Below are positions 15,514-22,371 of a stretch of DNA of 22,371 nt, piece after piece. The notes beneath the pieces were generated by a model, which made no database searches, was not told where the DNA came from, and saw only the letters and a list, made by a program, of their open reading frames with translations. The translations under genes were made by a program, and so were the position numbers. The first letter of the stretch is position 1. Each line of letters opens with the position of its first letter. This stretch comes from Nitrospiraceae bacterium. Lineage in GTDB: Bacteria; Nitrospirota; Nitrospiria; Nitrospirales; UBA8639. The DNA lies in assembly GCA_003523945.1 (NCBI GenBank), contig DOFS01000075.1, positions 1 to 22,371 of the forward strand. Reading direction: 5' to 3'.

Positions 15514-18500
15514 TCAGCTGAATTTTTGGTGCACCCGGACGATTTCAACAATCATGCGATAGAGTTCCTGACTGGCTGACTCTTTACATAAATATCCTGC
15601 CGCACCGGCTTCACGCATGGCTTGTTCCGTTTCTTTATCCTGACGGACCGACAACCCGATCACCTGAATTTTGGAGTTGTTGTGACGAATCTGCCTGGTG
15701 GCTTCAATCCCATTCAATTTGGGCATATTAATATCCATGACCATCACATCGGGCAGAAGAGATTCGGCAAGACGGATGGCCTCAATCCCATCCCCCGCTT
15801 CCCCGACAACCTCGACATCGGGAAAGGCGTCAAGCAGACTTCTCAATCCCTGTCGAACCACGGCATGATCATCGACAAGAATGATCCGGAAGGTTGAGGA
15901 CGATTGCGGACTTGAGTCCTGATCGGTTCCCCTGCCTACCAGAGGGGCGAAATCTGAAGAAGGTAGGGCGGCATTCGGTTGCCCCTGATCAGGCAACAAC
16001 ACATACAAGCGAATGCGTGTCCCTGCACCAAAACTGGAGTCTATGACCATCCGCCCCCCTATCAAGGCCATGCGTTCCCGAATACTGAACAGTCCGAATT
16101 GATTGGACGAATGGATGTGGGTATCAATCAGGTGGGGATCGAAGCCAACGCCCTGATCCGAAATTTCCAGGCAGATCTCATCGGGTGAGAAAAGAGAAAC
16201 GGCCAGATAGACTCTGTCCACCCCGGCATGTTTCACCACGTTCATCAAGAGTTCCCGAACGGATTGAAACAAGAGAACCGCCTCATTCTCGGCGAGCGTC
16301 AGATGGTCACGCTCTATGTTGAGTTCCACCGATAGCCCAAATTGCTTCATATCCTCCGCCAACCATCGCAACGCCTCTAGCAATCCAAATTGATACAGCA
16401 CGGACGGCACCAGTTGTGCCACCAGAGAACGTGTATAGCTAACCGATTGGTCGAGAATGCGATCAATTTCCTGAAGAACCGGGAGCATACTTCCCTCTGG
16501 ACCCACGGTCTGCTCGAGTCTATTGACTCGCAACCGGCATGCCACGAGGAGCTGAGCCAGAAAATCATGAAGTTCTTCGGCGATCCTGCGCCGTTCCCGC
16601 TGTTCCGTCAGAATCAGTTCGCCGACGAGTGCCTGCAGGCGCGATTGATTATGGCGCAGTTCCTCCGTGCGTTGAGCGATCCGGTTTTCTAATTTGGCCG
16701 TGAGGTGTTGGAGTTGCTCCTGCATCGTTTTTAATTCGGTAATGTCCGTATTGGTGCCGATCCATCGCACCACCTCCCCATCCTGATCCCGAATGGGCAC
16801 GGCCCTGGAGAGGAACCACCGGTATTCTCCTTGTCGGCTCTTGAGAGGAAAGGTGTCTTCCCATATTTGGCCTGTTTGAAAACACCGGTAGATTTTCTCA
16901 ACCACCCGGTCGACATGATCGGGATGATGGACACGCTTCCAACCCCACCCCTCCATGTCCTTGAGCGTGGTCCCGGTATATTCGTACCAGCGTGCGTTGT
17001 ACCAAAAGATCGTTCCGGTCGAATCGGCCATCCAGGCCAATTGGGAAATCGTATTGGCAAGCGTGCGAAACCGGTCTTCACTTTCCTGGTGTTGTGCCTC
17101 GATTTCCTTCTGGTAGGAAAGGTCCAGCACTAAACCGACATACCCCATATATCTACCGTCCGGGGCAAACCGTGGGGAGGCTGAATCCAGAACATGGTGA
17201 TACTCACCACGTCTATTACGAAGGCGGTATTCAAGTCGAACGGCATTTCTTTTTTTATTCGCTTCATGAAACGCCTGTTGAACGGAGAGACGATCGTGAG
17301 GGTGAAGAGCAGACAGCCATCCCTCACCCATGCCGGTTGCCTCTGTCTGACCGGTAAAGTCGTACCAGGTTTGACTCAAAAAAACACAATTTCCGTCAGC
17401 ATCCGTGATCCAGGTCATGACTTCGGGATGGTGGGCCAGATGCTGGAAGCGTGATTCATACTCGATCGCTGCACGACGCATTGTTGCCAATCCCAGTGTT
17501 TTTTTGACTCTGGCTAGAAGTTCTTTTGCCGAAAACGGCTTGACGAGATAGTCGTCCGCACCGGTCAGAAGCCCATCTATTTCGGCCTCCTGCCCGGCTC
17601 TGGCCGAAAGGAAAATAAACGGTGTCGACTGCAATTCCTGATTGGCCCGAAGACGTGTCAGTAACTCGAGGCCATCAATGCGGGGCATCATGATATCACT
17701 CAAAACAAGTTGGGGACGGATTGCATGAACCTGCTCCAAGGCTTCCTGCCCATCGCAGGCCGAGACCACTTCATATTCGGCACGCAATAATCGCGTCAAA
17801 TAATCCCGCATATCCCGATTGTCTTCCACCAATAAAACGATGGGACGTGACTGATCCGTCCTCGGCAAGGATTCTCTTTCCTCAAGGAGAACTTTTGGAC
17901 GGGTCAGTTCGTGGCTTGTTTCTCCGGCCCATTGACCGGATTCCAGGATGAAGGTCGTCACCAAACTCTTGTCGGCCTGTTCTGTCGGGGTATGGCATAC
18001 CTGCTCCTGCGGAAGATGATGAAACCCGAAGGGCAATGTCACGGTAAACACACTCCCCCTTCCTGGCTCACTATCTACATAAATCTTCCCGCCATGGATC
18101 TGCACCAGCCCTTTCACCAAGGCCAATCCGATTCCGGTCCCCTCAAACGTTCGCCCCAGGGATTCCCTGGCCCTGAAAAACCGCTCAAAGACATGAAGAA
18201 GCGTCTCCCGGCTCATACCGACACCGGAATCCTCAACACGGACATCCACGCATTCAGCGTGTTGAATAACTTCCACGGAAACACGCCCTTTCATCGTGAA
18301 TTTAAAGGCATTGGACAGTAAGTTCAGAATGATTTTTTCCCACGCGTTCCGGTCAACGAAGACCGGTTTGGACAATGGTGGACAGGTGACGACAAAATCC
18401 AGACCGGCTTTTTTCATCACCGACTCAAAGGACGAAGCCAGGTCATTCGTCAATCCGCTTAAATCCACCGGTTCAAACAACGCTTTCATCCGGCCCGCTT

Positions 18501-19695
18501 CCAGGCTGGAAAAATCCAAAAGGGTATTAACCAGTTTCAACATCCGGAAGGTATTGCGATGGGCCATTGCCAATGCCGCGGCAGAATCCGTGGTTTTGGG
18601 ATTCATGGCCTCATCCAATGCACCGAGAATCAGTGTCAGCGGCGTACGAAACTCATGGCTCACATTACTGAAAAACTCGGTTTTCGCCCGGTTCAGTTCC
18701 GCCAAGGCTTCCATTCGTTTCCGCTCGTTGGTCCTGGCCTGCGCACGATTTATCCCACCCGAAATTCCCTTGGCGAGCAGATTCAGAAACTCACGGTACC
18801 TGTCGTCTATCGCCAACCTCGAACTGATCCCAACGATCAGGTAGCCGGATTTTTTTTCTGTCTCCCACGACTCCAATGGCAGCACCATCCCCTGGCGAGA
18901 CGGCTCCGGCCAGGCCCCTCCCGGAACATCCAGAGAGACGTCAACGGGAAACACGGTCTCTTCACACCTATCCGACAATGAAAGTGGCCACCACGGCTGA
19001 GGATGGCACATGTCTCCGTCCATCGTGATTTGAAGTGGAGTCAGGCGTGAATCCGCCTCCAAACCTGATTGTGCGGCGAGAGACAGAGCACGTTGTTCAT
19101 CATTCCACAAATAGATAAGACTGAATGGGATATCAAAGGGATTGTCCGTGAGAACCCCAGCCGATAGCCGGCACACCTCTCCCACAGAATCAGCTTCTTC
19201 GGTCACCGCGGAAATTCGCCTGAGAGTATGAAGCCTCCGGCCTTTTAAAACCTGGCTTGTTTCTTCCGTGACGGCGCAAAAGAGCCCCAATATGGCCTCT
19301 TGTTCGTTCCTGATTGGACTATACGAAAAGGTAAAATAGGTTTCTTCTAGAAACCCGTACCGCCTCATAAAAAGCGGCAGCTCCTCATTCCACGTGGCGC
19401 GGCCTTCTTGAAAGACCGTTTGCACTTGGGGATCGATGACCTCCCAGATATCGGCCCAAATGTCGGAAGCCGATTCACCCAGGGCCGTCGGATGCCGGTT
19501 CCCCAGCATCGGAATATACGCATCATTATAAATGTTGATCAGATGCGCTCCCCACCAGACAAACATGGGATATCTCGAATCAAGAATTATCTGTACAGAG
19601 GTTTTGAGCTGAGGAGGCCATGTGGCCATGTCTCCCAGGGGAGTATTCCGCCAATGTTTGTTCCGAATGAGTTGTGCCATCCGGTTTGATGACAT
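15514..19695 (-). CDS. Giant hybrid kinase with two kinase cores and two receivers
   Basis: 1393 residues, no membrane segment. Order: an N-terminal PAS-like domain (about 8-150, starting WRNTPLGDMATWPP), a GAF-like region (155-320), and a HisKA domain with His347 (VSHEFRTPL). Then come an ATPase domain (LNLLSNAFKF, GTGIGLAL), a receiver with phospho-Asp667 (LSDIMMPRIDG), two PAS domains (about 750-995), a coiled coil, HisKA_3 with His1043 (LHDFLAQLL), a second ATPase domain and a NarL-type receiver with phospho-Asp1321. All key residues for both cores are present. The first half resembles a classical hybrid kinase and the second the 660-aa protein, so it looks like a fusion of two kinases. 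No HPt domain links them. The ATG at 19695 has AAGGA 11 bases upstream. The 85-aa ORF ends 16 bases before it. Confidence 0.92.
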   Translation of the reverse strand: MSSNRMAQLIRNKHWRNTPLGDMATWPPQLKTSVQIILDSRYPMFVWWGAHLINIYNDAYIPMLGNRHPTALGESASDIWADIWEVIDPQVQTVFQEGRATWNEELPLFMRRYGFLEETYFTFSYSPIRNEQEAILGLFCAVTEETSQVLKGRRLHTLRRISAVTEEADSVGEVCRLSAGVLTDNPFDIPFSLIYLWNDEQRALSLAAQSGLEADSRLTPLQITMDGDMCHPQPWWPLSLSDRCEETVFPVDVSLDVPGGAWPEPSRQGMVLPLESWETEKKSGYLIVGISSRLAIDDRYREFLNLLAKGISGGINRAQARTNERKRMEALAELNRAKTEFFSNVSHEFRTPLTLILGALDEAMNPKTTDSAAALAMAHRNTFRMLKLVNTLLDFSSLEAGRMKALFEPVDLSGLTNDLASSFESVMKKAGLDFVVTCPPLSKPVFVDRNAWEKIILNLLSNAFKFTMKGRVSVEVIQHAECVDVRVEDSGVGMSRETLLHVFERFFRARESLGRTFEGTGIGLALVKGLVQIHGGKIYVDSEPGRGSVFTVTLPFGFHHLPQEQVCHTPTEQADKSLVTTFILESGQWAGETSHELTRPKVLLEERESLPRTDQSRPIVLLVEDNRDMRDYLTRLLRAEYEVVSACDGQEALEQVHAIRPQLVLSDIMMPRIDGLELLTRLRANQELQSTPFIFLSARAGQEAEIDGLLTGADDYLVKPFSAKELLARVKKTLGLATMRRAAIEYESRFQHLAHHPEVMTWITDADGNCVFLSQTWYDFTGQTEATGMGEGWLSALHPHDRLSVQQAFHEANKKRNAVRLEYRLRNRRGEYHHVLDSASPRFAPDGRYMGYVGLVLDLSYQKEIEAQHQESEDRFRTLANTISQLAWMADSTGTIFWYNARWYEYTGTTLKDMEGWGWKRVHHPDHVDRVVEKIYRCFQTGQIWEDTFPLKSRQGEYRWFLSRAVPIRDQDGEVVRWIGTNTDITELKTMQEQLQHLTAKLENRIAQRTEELRHNQSRLQALVGELILTEQRERRRIAEELHDFLAQLLVACRLRVNRLEQTVGPEGSMLPVLQEIDRILDQSVSYTRSLVAQLVPSVLYQFGLLEALRWLAEDMKQFGLSVELNIERDHLTLAENEAVLLFQSVRELLMNVVKHAGVDRVYLAVSLFSPDEICLEISDQGVGFDPHLIDTHIHSSNQFGLFSIRERMALIGGRMVIDSSFGAGTRIRLYVLLPDQGQPNAALPSSDFAPLVGRGTDQDSSPQSSSTFRIILVDDHAVVRQGLRSLLDAFPDVEVVGEAGDGIEAIRLAESLLPDVMVMDINMPKLNGIEATRQIRHNNSKIQVIGLSVRQDKETEQAMREAGAAGYLCKESASQELYRMIVEIVRVHQKFS

Positions 19696-19711
19696 GATGG
19701 ACCAGGTCCTT

Positions 19712-19969
19712 TTACCTAGAGGTGACTATCAGTCTGACGACAGAGACAACGGGTGTCCTGTAGAACGTGCCCGGGTAGACAACATCAACCGTATCACCCC
19801 GACACACCCCTTTCAGTTGATAAATCATGACTTTTTTGCCCTTTTTTGGGGCATGCTTCTCTGACGGTCCAGCTTTCATTTCTTCATGGGGCCTGACGGG
19901 GTCGACGACCTCCCTAGGGTTGGTATCCAAAGAATCAAGGGATTTTAACAGTACAGAATTGGAGGCCAT
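19712..19969 (-). CDS. Hypothetical 85-residue protein upstream of giant kinase
   Basis: 85 residues, no signal peptide or recognised domain. The middle is Lys/His/Pro-rich (EKHAPKKGKKV) and the C-terminus is strand-rich (DTVDVVYPGTFYRTPVVSVV). The ATG at 19969 has only a weak ribosome site, so the real start may be the internal Met at residue 31. It ends 16 bases before the giant kinase gene on the same strand, which would fit an operon. It could also be a chance frame. Confidence 0.45.
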   Translation of the reverse strand: MASNSVLLKSLDSLDTNPREVVDPVRPHEEMKAGPSEKHAPKKGKKVMIYQLKGVCRGDTVDVVYPGTFYRTPVVSVVRLIVTSR

Positions 19970-20022
19970 TTCATTAATTTGTCCAACATGACGGCTTGAT
20001 TAAATATGAGGAGTTTACATTT

Positions 20023-20067
20023 ATGTTTAAATCTTATTTCATCCCCAAGCAAGGAGGCCGACCTTGA
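20023..20067 (+). CDS. 14-codon leader ORF coupled to the sigma-like gene
   Basis: An ATG at 20023 follows GAGGAG with a 9-base spacing. The reading frame runs 14 codons (MFKSYFIPKQGGRP) and ends in a TGA that overlaps the TTG start of the next gene (TTGA, 20064-20067). A strong ribosome site on so short a frame, with this overlap, suggests translational coupling or a regulatory leader. It shows no attenuator-like run of one amino acid. Confidence 0.4.
   Translation: MFKSYFIPKQGGRP
20051..20057 (+). promoter_or_regulatory. Ribosome binding site that fixes a TTG start
   Basis: AAGGAGG lies six bases before the TTG at 20064 and inside the short leader ORF. No ATG or GTG exists further up in this frame before a stop at 20028, so TTG is the start. 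Confidence 0.75.
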
Positions 20068-20990
20068 AAACTTTATGCCCATCCACCAACGGTGTGATTA
20101 ATACCCCTGAAGAATTCAAGCAGTTCATTCCCGCTAATTTTTCCTATTTCCTTGAACGTTCTTCGGGCCTTATCCGGCGTATTTTGCAAGACATGGGGCA
20201 ATGGGCGGATAATTCGGCACACGAAAAATTATTGCTTCGCCTTTCGTTTGATCTTGTGGAACGGTTCATCGAATACTGTCCATCACAACTCCCGTGCCGG
20301 CCTTCCCTGCTGTTGGATGGATTCATATCAGATTTTTTTGGAAGACCTCAAGAATCTAAAGCCGCATCAACCTCCAATCCGGTTTTGTACCGGTTTCTGG
20401 ATGGACTGCTCAATCGAGCCGTTCTCAGTCGGGATGCCTTGATCTGTTTGTTCTATCATTTTTACGGCATGAAGCCGGTCGAGGTCGGATTCCTTCTTGG
20501 GTTAGAGGAGGGCCAAACTCAGCGCATCTATAAAAACTTTGCGCGATGGCGGCAAAAGGGGTGGTTCCAGGCTGTGGAAGAGGTTGGATTAACCACACAA
20601 GACATTCAATCATTGGTGGAGAAGCAGGTTGCCGACCCTGAAGCGTTCCAACAACAGGTTCGGGACAATTTGAAGGAATTGTTGCCGTTTTATCGAAAAA
20701 GTGATCCCCCGTACTATCCATGTCTGGAAGACACCAAATGGCATGAGATGTTCAGAGAGGGTTATGGATTTGACTACCGAATGTGGCATTTACCCCTCTG
20801 TCTTTCCTGTATGAATGTCATTACCCTGGTTGGCGACTCATTTCTCCTGAATCCCGATGTTACGCTGAATTTTCATGTCTCGCCTCATTCGTTGAAGGAG
20901 GAAGAGTTTCTCTGGCCAGGTTCAGGGGCCAAAAATTTTTCTGCGGATAAAACCCGTCACCGGTTTTCTCGGGAACTTCAGATGGCATAA
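20064..20990 (+). CDS. Protein with sigma-70 region 4-like HTH
   Basis: 308 residues, soluble. Residues about 118-165 read as a helix-turn-helix of the sigma region 4 type (SRDALICLFYHFYGMKPVEV, then GFLLGLEEGQTQRIYKNFAR and WRQKGW). No region 2 is visible, so it is not a complete sigma factor and may be a sigma-like regulator. The N-terminal 115 residues are helical. The C-terminal 110 contain a CLSC motif and another Cys (YYPCLED) that could bind metal, and are otherwise unfamiliar. It starts at TTG with AAGGAGG, a weak start codon that may keep expression low. It is divergent from the giant kinase unit and is the only candidate DNA-binding protein in the window. Confidence 0.75.
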   Translation: MKTLCPSTNGVINTPEEFKQFIPANFSYFLERSSGLIRRILQDMGQWADNSAHEKLLLRLSFDLVERFIEYCPSQLPCRPSLLLDGFISDFFGRPQESKAASTSNPVLYRFLDGLLNRAVLSRDALICLFYHFYGMKPVEVGFLLGLEEGQTQRIYKNFARWRQKGWFQAVEEVGLTTQDIQSLVEKQVADPEAFQQQVRDNLKELLPFYRKSDPPYYPCLEDTKWHEMFREGYGFDYRMWHLPLCLSCMNVITLVGDSFLLNPDVTLNFHVSPHSLKEEEFLWPGSGAKNFSADKTRHRFSRELQMA

Positions 20991-21104
20991 GGTCCATTTA
21001 AAGGAATCGAGAGAAGATCTCATATATCGTCGGGATCGGGATGGATGAGCAGACTTTTCGAGCCGTGCCTAACGGGATTTTGACTAGTCCTCCATTTTTG
21101 AACA

Positions 21105-21491
21105 TCAATCCTGCTTGGCAGGAAAATGCGCAACCAGCTCACTACATGCCTGAAGAAATAACCTGGGGTTAAGCGGTTTTTCAAAGGTATAGGAGGCTCC
21201 CAGCAGATGGGCAAATCTTTTAATATTGACACCTGGTGCTCGATCAGCCGAGAATGTCGCAATGATCGGGGGATGACTTTCTTTCGAGGTAATTTCGGCA
21301 ATAAGCGAAAACCCGCTCTTCTGCGGGAGAAATAAGTCTAGGACGACGAGGTCCACGCTTTGTTGTTTATAGAGACTGATTCCATCTGAAAGATTTCCGG
21401 CAGCAATAATTTTTACTCCATTCCGATGGCAGATACGTTCTAATGACTCTTGTGAATCGGGATCGGAGTCAATAACAAGAAGAATACTCAT
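21105..21491 (-). CDS. Single-domain response regulator
   Basis: 128 residues, one receiver domain. Acidic residues at the N-terminus (VIDSDPDS), phospho-acceptor Asp52 (VVLDLFLPQKSG; counted from the ATG at 21491), a Thr/Ser at the fourth strand (ATFSAD) and the conserved Lys (FEKPLN) are present. No output domain follows. The sequence differs from the Rcp1 and NarL receivers elsewhere in the window. ATG 21491 and GTG 21494 are both possible starts; the ribosome site is weak, which fits translational coupling to the ORF ending nine bases upstream. Its kinase is not adjacent. Confidence 0.88.
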   Translation of the reverse strand: MSILLVIDSDPDSQESLERICHRNGVKIIAAGNLSDGISLYKQQSVDLVVLDLFLPQKSGFSLIAEITSKESHPPIIATFSADRAPGVNIKRFAHLLGASYTFEKPLNPRLFLQACSELVAHFPAKQD

Positions 21492-21500
21492 CACGGTCCG

Positions 21501-21644
21501 TTAGGCAAAACAGGCAATAACCCAAGCCCTCCAATGCCTCAGATACGATTCCGAAGTCACGAGTAACCTGGTCCCACCATTGCGTTCTCCCTTCAGCTGA
21601 GTTTTCTCTCCATCATCGGGGAAGTCAAAATTTTTGCGAATCAT
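21501..21644 (-). CDS. Candidate 47-residue protein, coupled to membrane gene
   Basis: The ATG at 21644 shares its A with the TGA of the preceding gene (TGATG), and the frame runs 47 codons to a TAA nine bases before the receiver gene. It thus fills the gap between two genes exactly. The product is charged and polar (FDFPDDGEKTQLKGERNGG, then SYLRHWRAWVIACFA) with no recognised family. There is no separate ribosome site, so it depends on coupling if real. Confidence 0.45.
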   Translation of the reverse strand: MIRKNFDFPDDGEKTQLKGERNGGTRLLVTSESYLRHWRAWVIACFA

Positions 21645-22102
21645 CAGGAGGTTGTCATCCAATTCTGTTTCCGCAGTCGAAGAAATTGAACGGTCTGAGG
21701 AAGGGCCTGCTTCATTCCAATTTTAGATTCTGCAACTGGGCCAGGAGTTATGGCGGTGGACACGGAATATTCTCCCGACCTCCGGGGCAGGGTATAGACA
21801 TCCCACCTGGGGTAAGGAGTCCTTTCGGATTGGTCGAATCGAACGCCACCCCAGGGTTGCAATGAATAGATAAAGGCAGTCCCTGAAGAATCCCCGGCAA
21901 GAGATTCCCCATCCCGAAATGGCTGTTGTAAATGGCAGGGGACAGCATTTGCCCACAAATTTCCGACGATAGGTGATTCTTGAGGCCCGAAGAGCAGGCC
22001 TGCGATCCATGCCCCCAGCACAAAAGGGAGAACGATCAACACCTTTCGCCCCTCACCATATCCGGCACGTAGTTGAGTTCTTATCATCGGCATCTCCACC
22101 AT
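21644..22102 (-). CDS. Single-pass membrane or exported hypothetical protein
   Basis: 152 residues. A basic N-terminus (IRTQLRAGYGEGRK) precedes one hydrophobic helix (VLIVLPFVLGAWIAGLLFG, about 21-39), then a soluble part of about 110 residues rich in Ser, Gly, Pro and aromatic residues (YSLQPWGGVRFDQ, TPYPRWDVYTLP). That topology puts the C-terminal part outside the cytoplasm. No family recognised. ATG 22102 follows AGGAA; ATG 22087, with GGAGA, is an equally good start. It is the first gene of a probable three-gene unit with the 47-aa ORF and the receiver. Confidence 0.6.
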   Translation of the reverse strand: MVEMPMIRTQLRAGYGEGRKVLIVLPFVLGAWIAGLLFGPQESPIVGNLWANAVPCHLQQPFRDGESLAGDSSGTAFIYSLQPWGGVRFDQSERTPYPRWDVYTLPRRSGEYSVSTAITPGPVAESKIGMKQALPQTVQFLRLRKQNWMTTS

Positions 22103-22170
22103 CACTATTCCTCATGAACGGGTGTCAGGGTTTTTTGTCTAGAATGAGCATTACCATATATATGCCAATT

Positions 22171-22188
22171 AACAAATGGACATTTGTT
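22171..22188. promoter_or_regulatory. Operator-like palindrome upstream of membrane-protein/receiver unit
   Basis: AACAAATG and CATTTGTT are exact inverted repeats with a 2-base centre. They lie in an AT-rich stretch about 70 bases upstream of the start at 22102. Size and position fit a binding site for a dimeric regulator. I cannot assign clear -35 and -10 hexamers here. Confidence 0.4.
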
Positions 22189-22299
22189 TTCCTTTTCTCA
22201 TGAAGCCTGTCCGGAAATCGACCGCAATGGATACCTGGCTTGATTGGGGTCACAGGACAATCGGGGAAAATTCTGGGCTGGTGACGCTGCCTGAATGAA

Positions 22300-22345
22300 A
22301 ACGGGCCCGGGCCATTTCTTTAACCTGAAATGCCCCGGGCCCGTT
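22300..22345 (-). terminator. Strong hairpin terminator for a gene to the right
   Basis: A 19-bp stem with a single mismatch (arms 22300-22318 and 22327-22345, GC-rich core GGGCCCGGG) encloses an 8-base loop. Read on the minus strand it is followed by four Ts. No plus-strand gene precedes it here, so it most likely ends a minus-strand gene lying beyond the right edge. Confidence 0.75.
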
Positions 22346-22371
22346 GAAAAGTCCAACACAGCTTTTTGAAT

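Noticed and set aside
18296..18844. 182-codon plus-strand ORF
   Set aside because: It is antisense to the first kinase core and PAS/GAF part of the 1393-aa gene, whose conserved motifs show which strand is coding.

Overview
The window is bacterial chromosome with moderate, slightly GC-rich composition, long signalling genes and many small exported or hypothetical proteins. The gene mix (multi-BON proteins, a DUF3309 micro-protein, a CheB/CheR-kinase fusion, NarX-type hybrid kinases, an exported Lon-type peptidase) resembles what I know of Nitrospira-like Nitrospirota. That assignment is inference only: there is no rRNA or other marker gene here. I see no tRNA, rRNA, CRISPR array, transposase or phage gene.

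Layout. (1) 1-2064: the 3' end of a BON-domain gene (+), then four small minus-strand genes: a proline-rich exported protein, an anchored beta-repeat protein, a DUF3309 micro-protein and a 59-aa unknown. (2) 2065-2600: intergenic, with candidate divergent promoters, a terminator-like hairpin and an 11-bp perfect inverted repeat. (3) 2601-6501: a plus-strand operon of a membrane PAS histidine kinase, an Rcp1-like single-domain response regulator and a REC-PAS-kinase-REC hybrid. (4) 6511-8025: minus-strand exported Lon-type (S16) peptidase and EF-hand-like partner, then a zinc-ribbon protein with a large hairpin in its leader. (5) 8567-19969: a minus-strand block with a 1453-aa CheB-CheR-PAS-GAF-kinase-REC protein, a STAS protein, a six-BON exported protein, a 1393-aa protein with two complete kinase cores, and an 85-aa unknown. 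(6) 20023-20990 (+): a 14-codon leader ORF coupled to a TTG-initiated protein with a sigma region-4-like HTH. (7) 21105-22102 (-): a membrane protein, a 47-aa ORF overlapping it by one base, and a single-domain response regulator, preceded by an operator-like palindrome. A strong hairpin terminator lies at the right edge.

How it may work together. The window encodes five histidine-kinase cores in four proteins and seven receiver domains in five proteins. It has no HPt domain and no receiver fused to a DNA-binding domain. Three kinases share one paralogous C-terminal module: a HisKA_3 dimerisation domain, an ATPase domain and a NarL-type receiver that ends without the usual LuxR HTH. The region reads as a sensory hub whose outputs are protein-protein (STAS, single-domain receivers) or encoded elsewhere, set among envelope proteins (BON, DUF3309, exported peptidase) that suggest envelope or redox stress. 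That functional link is inference.
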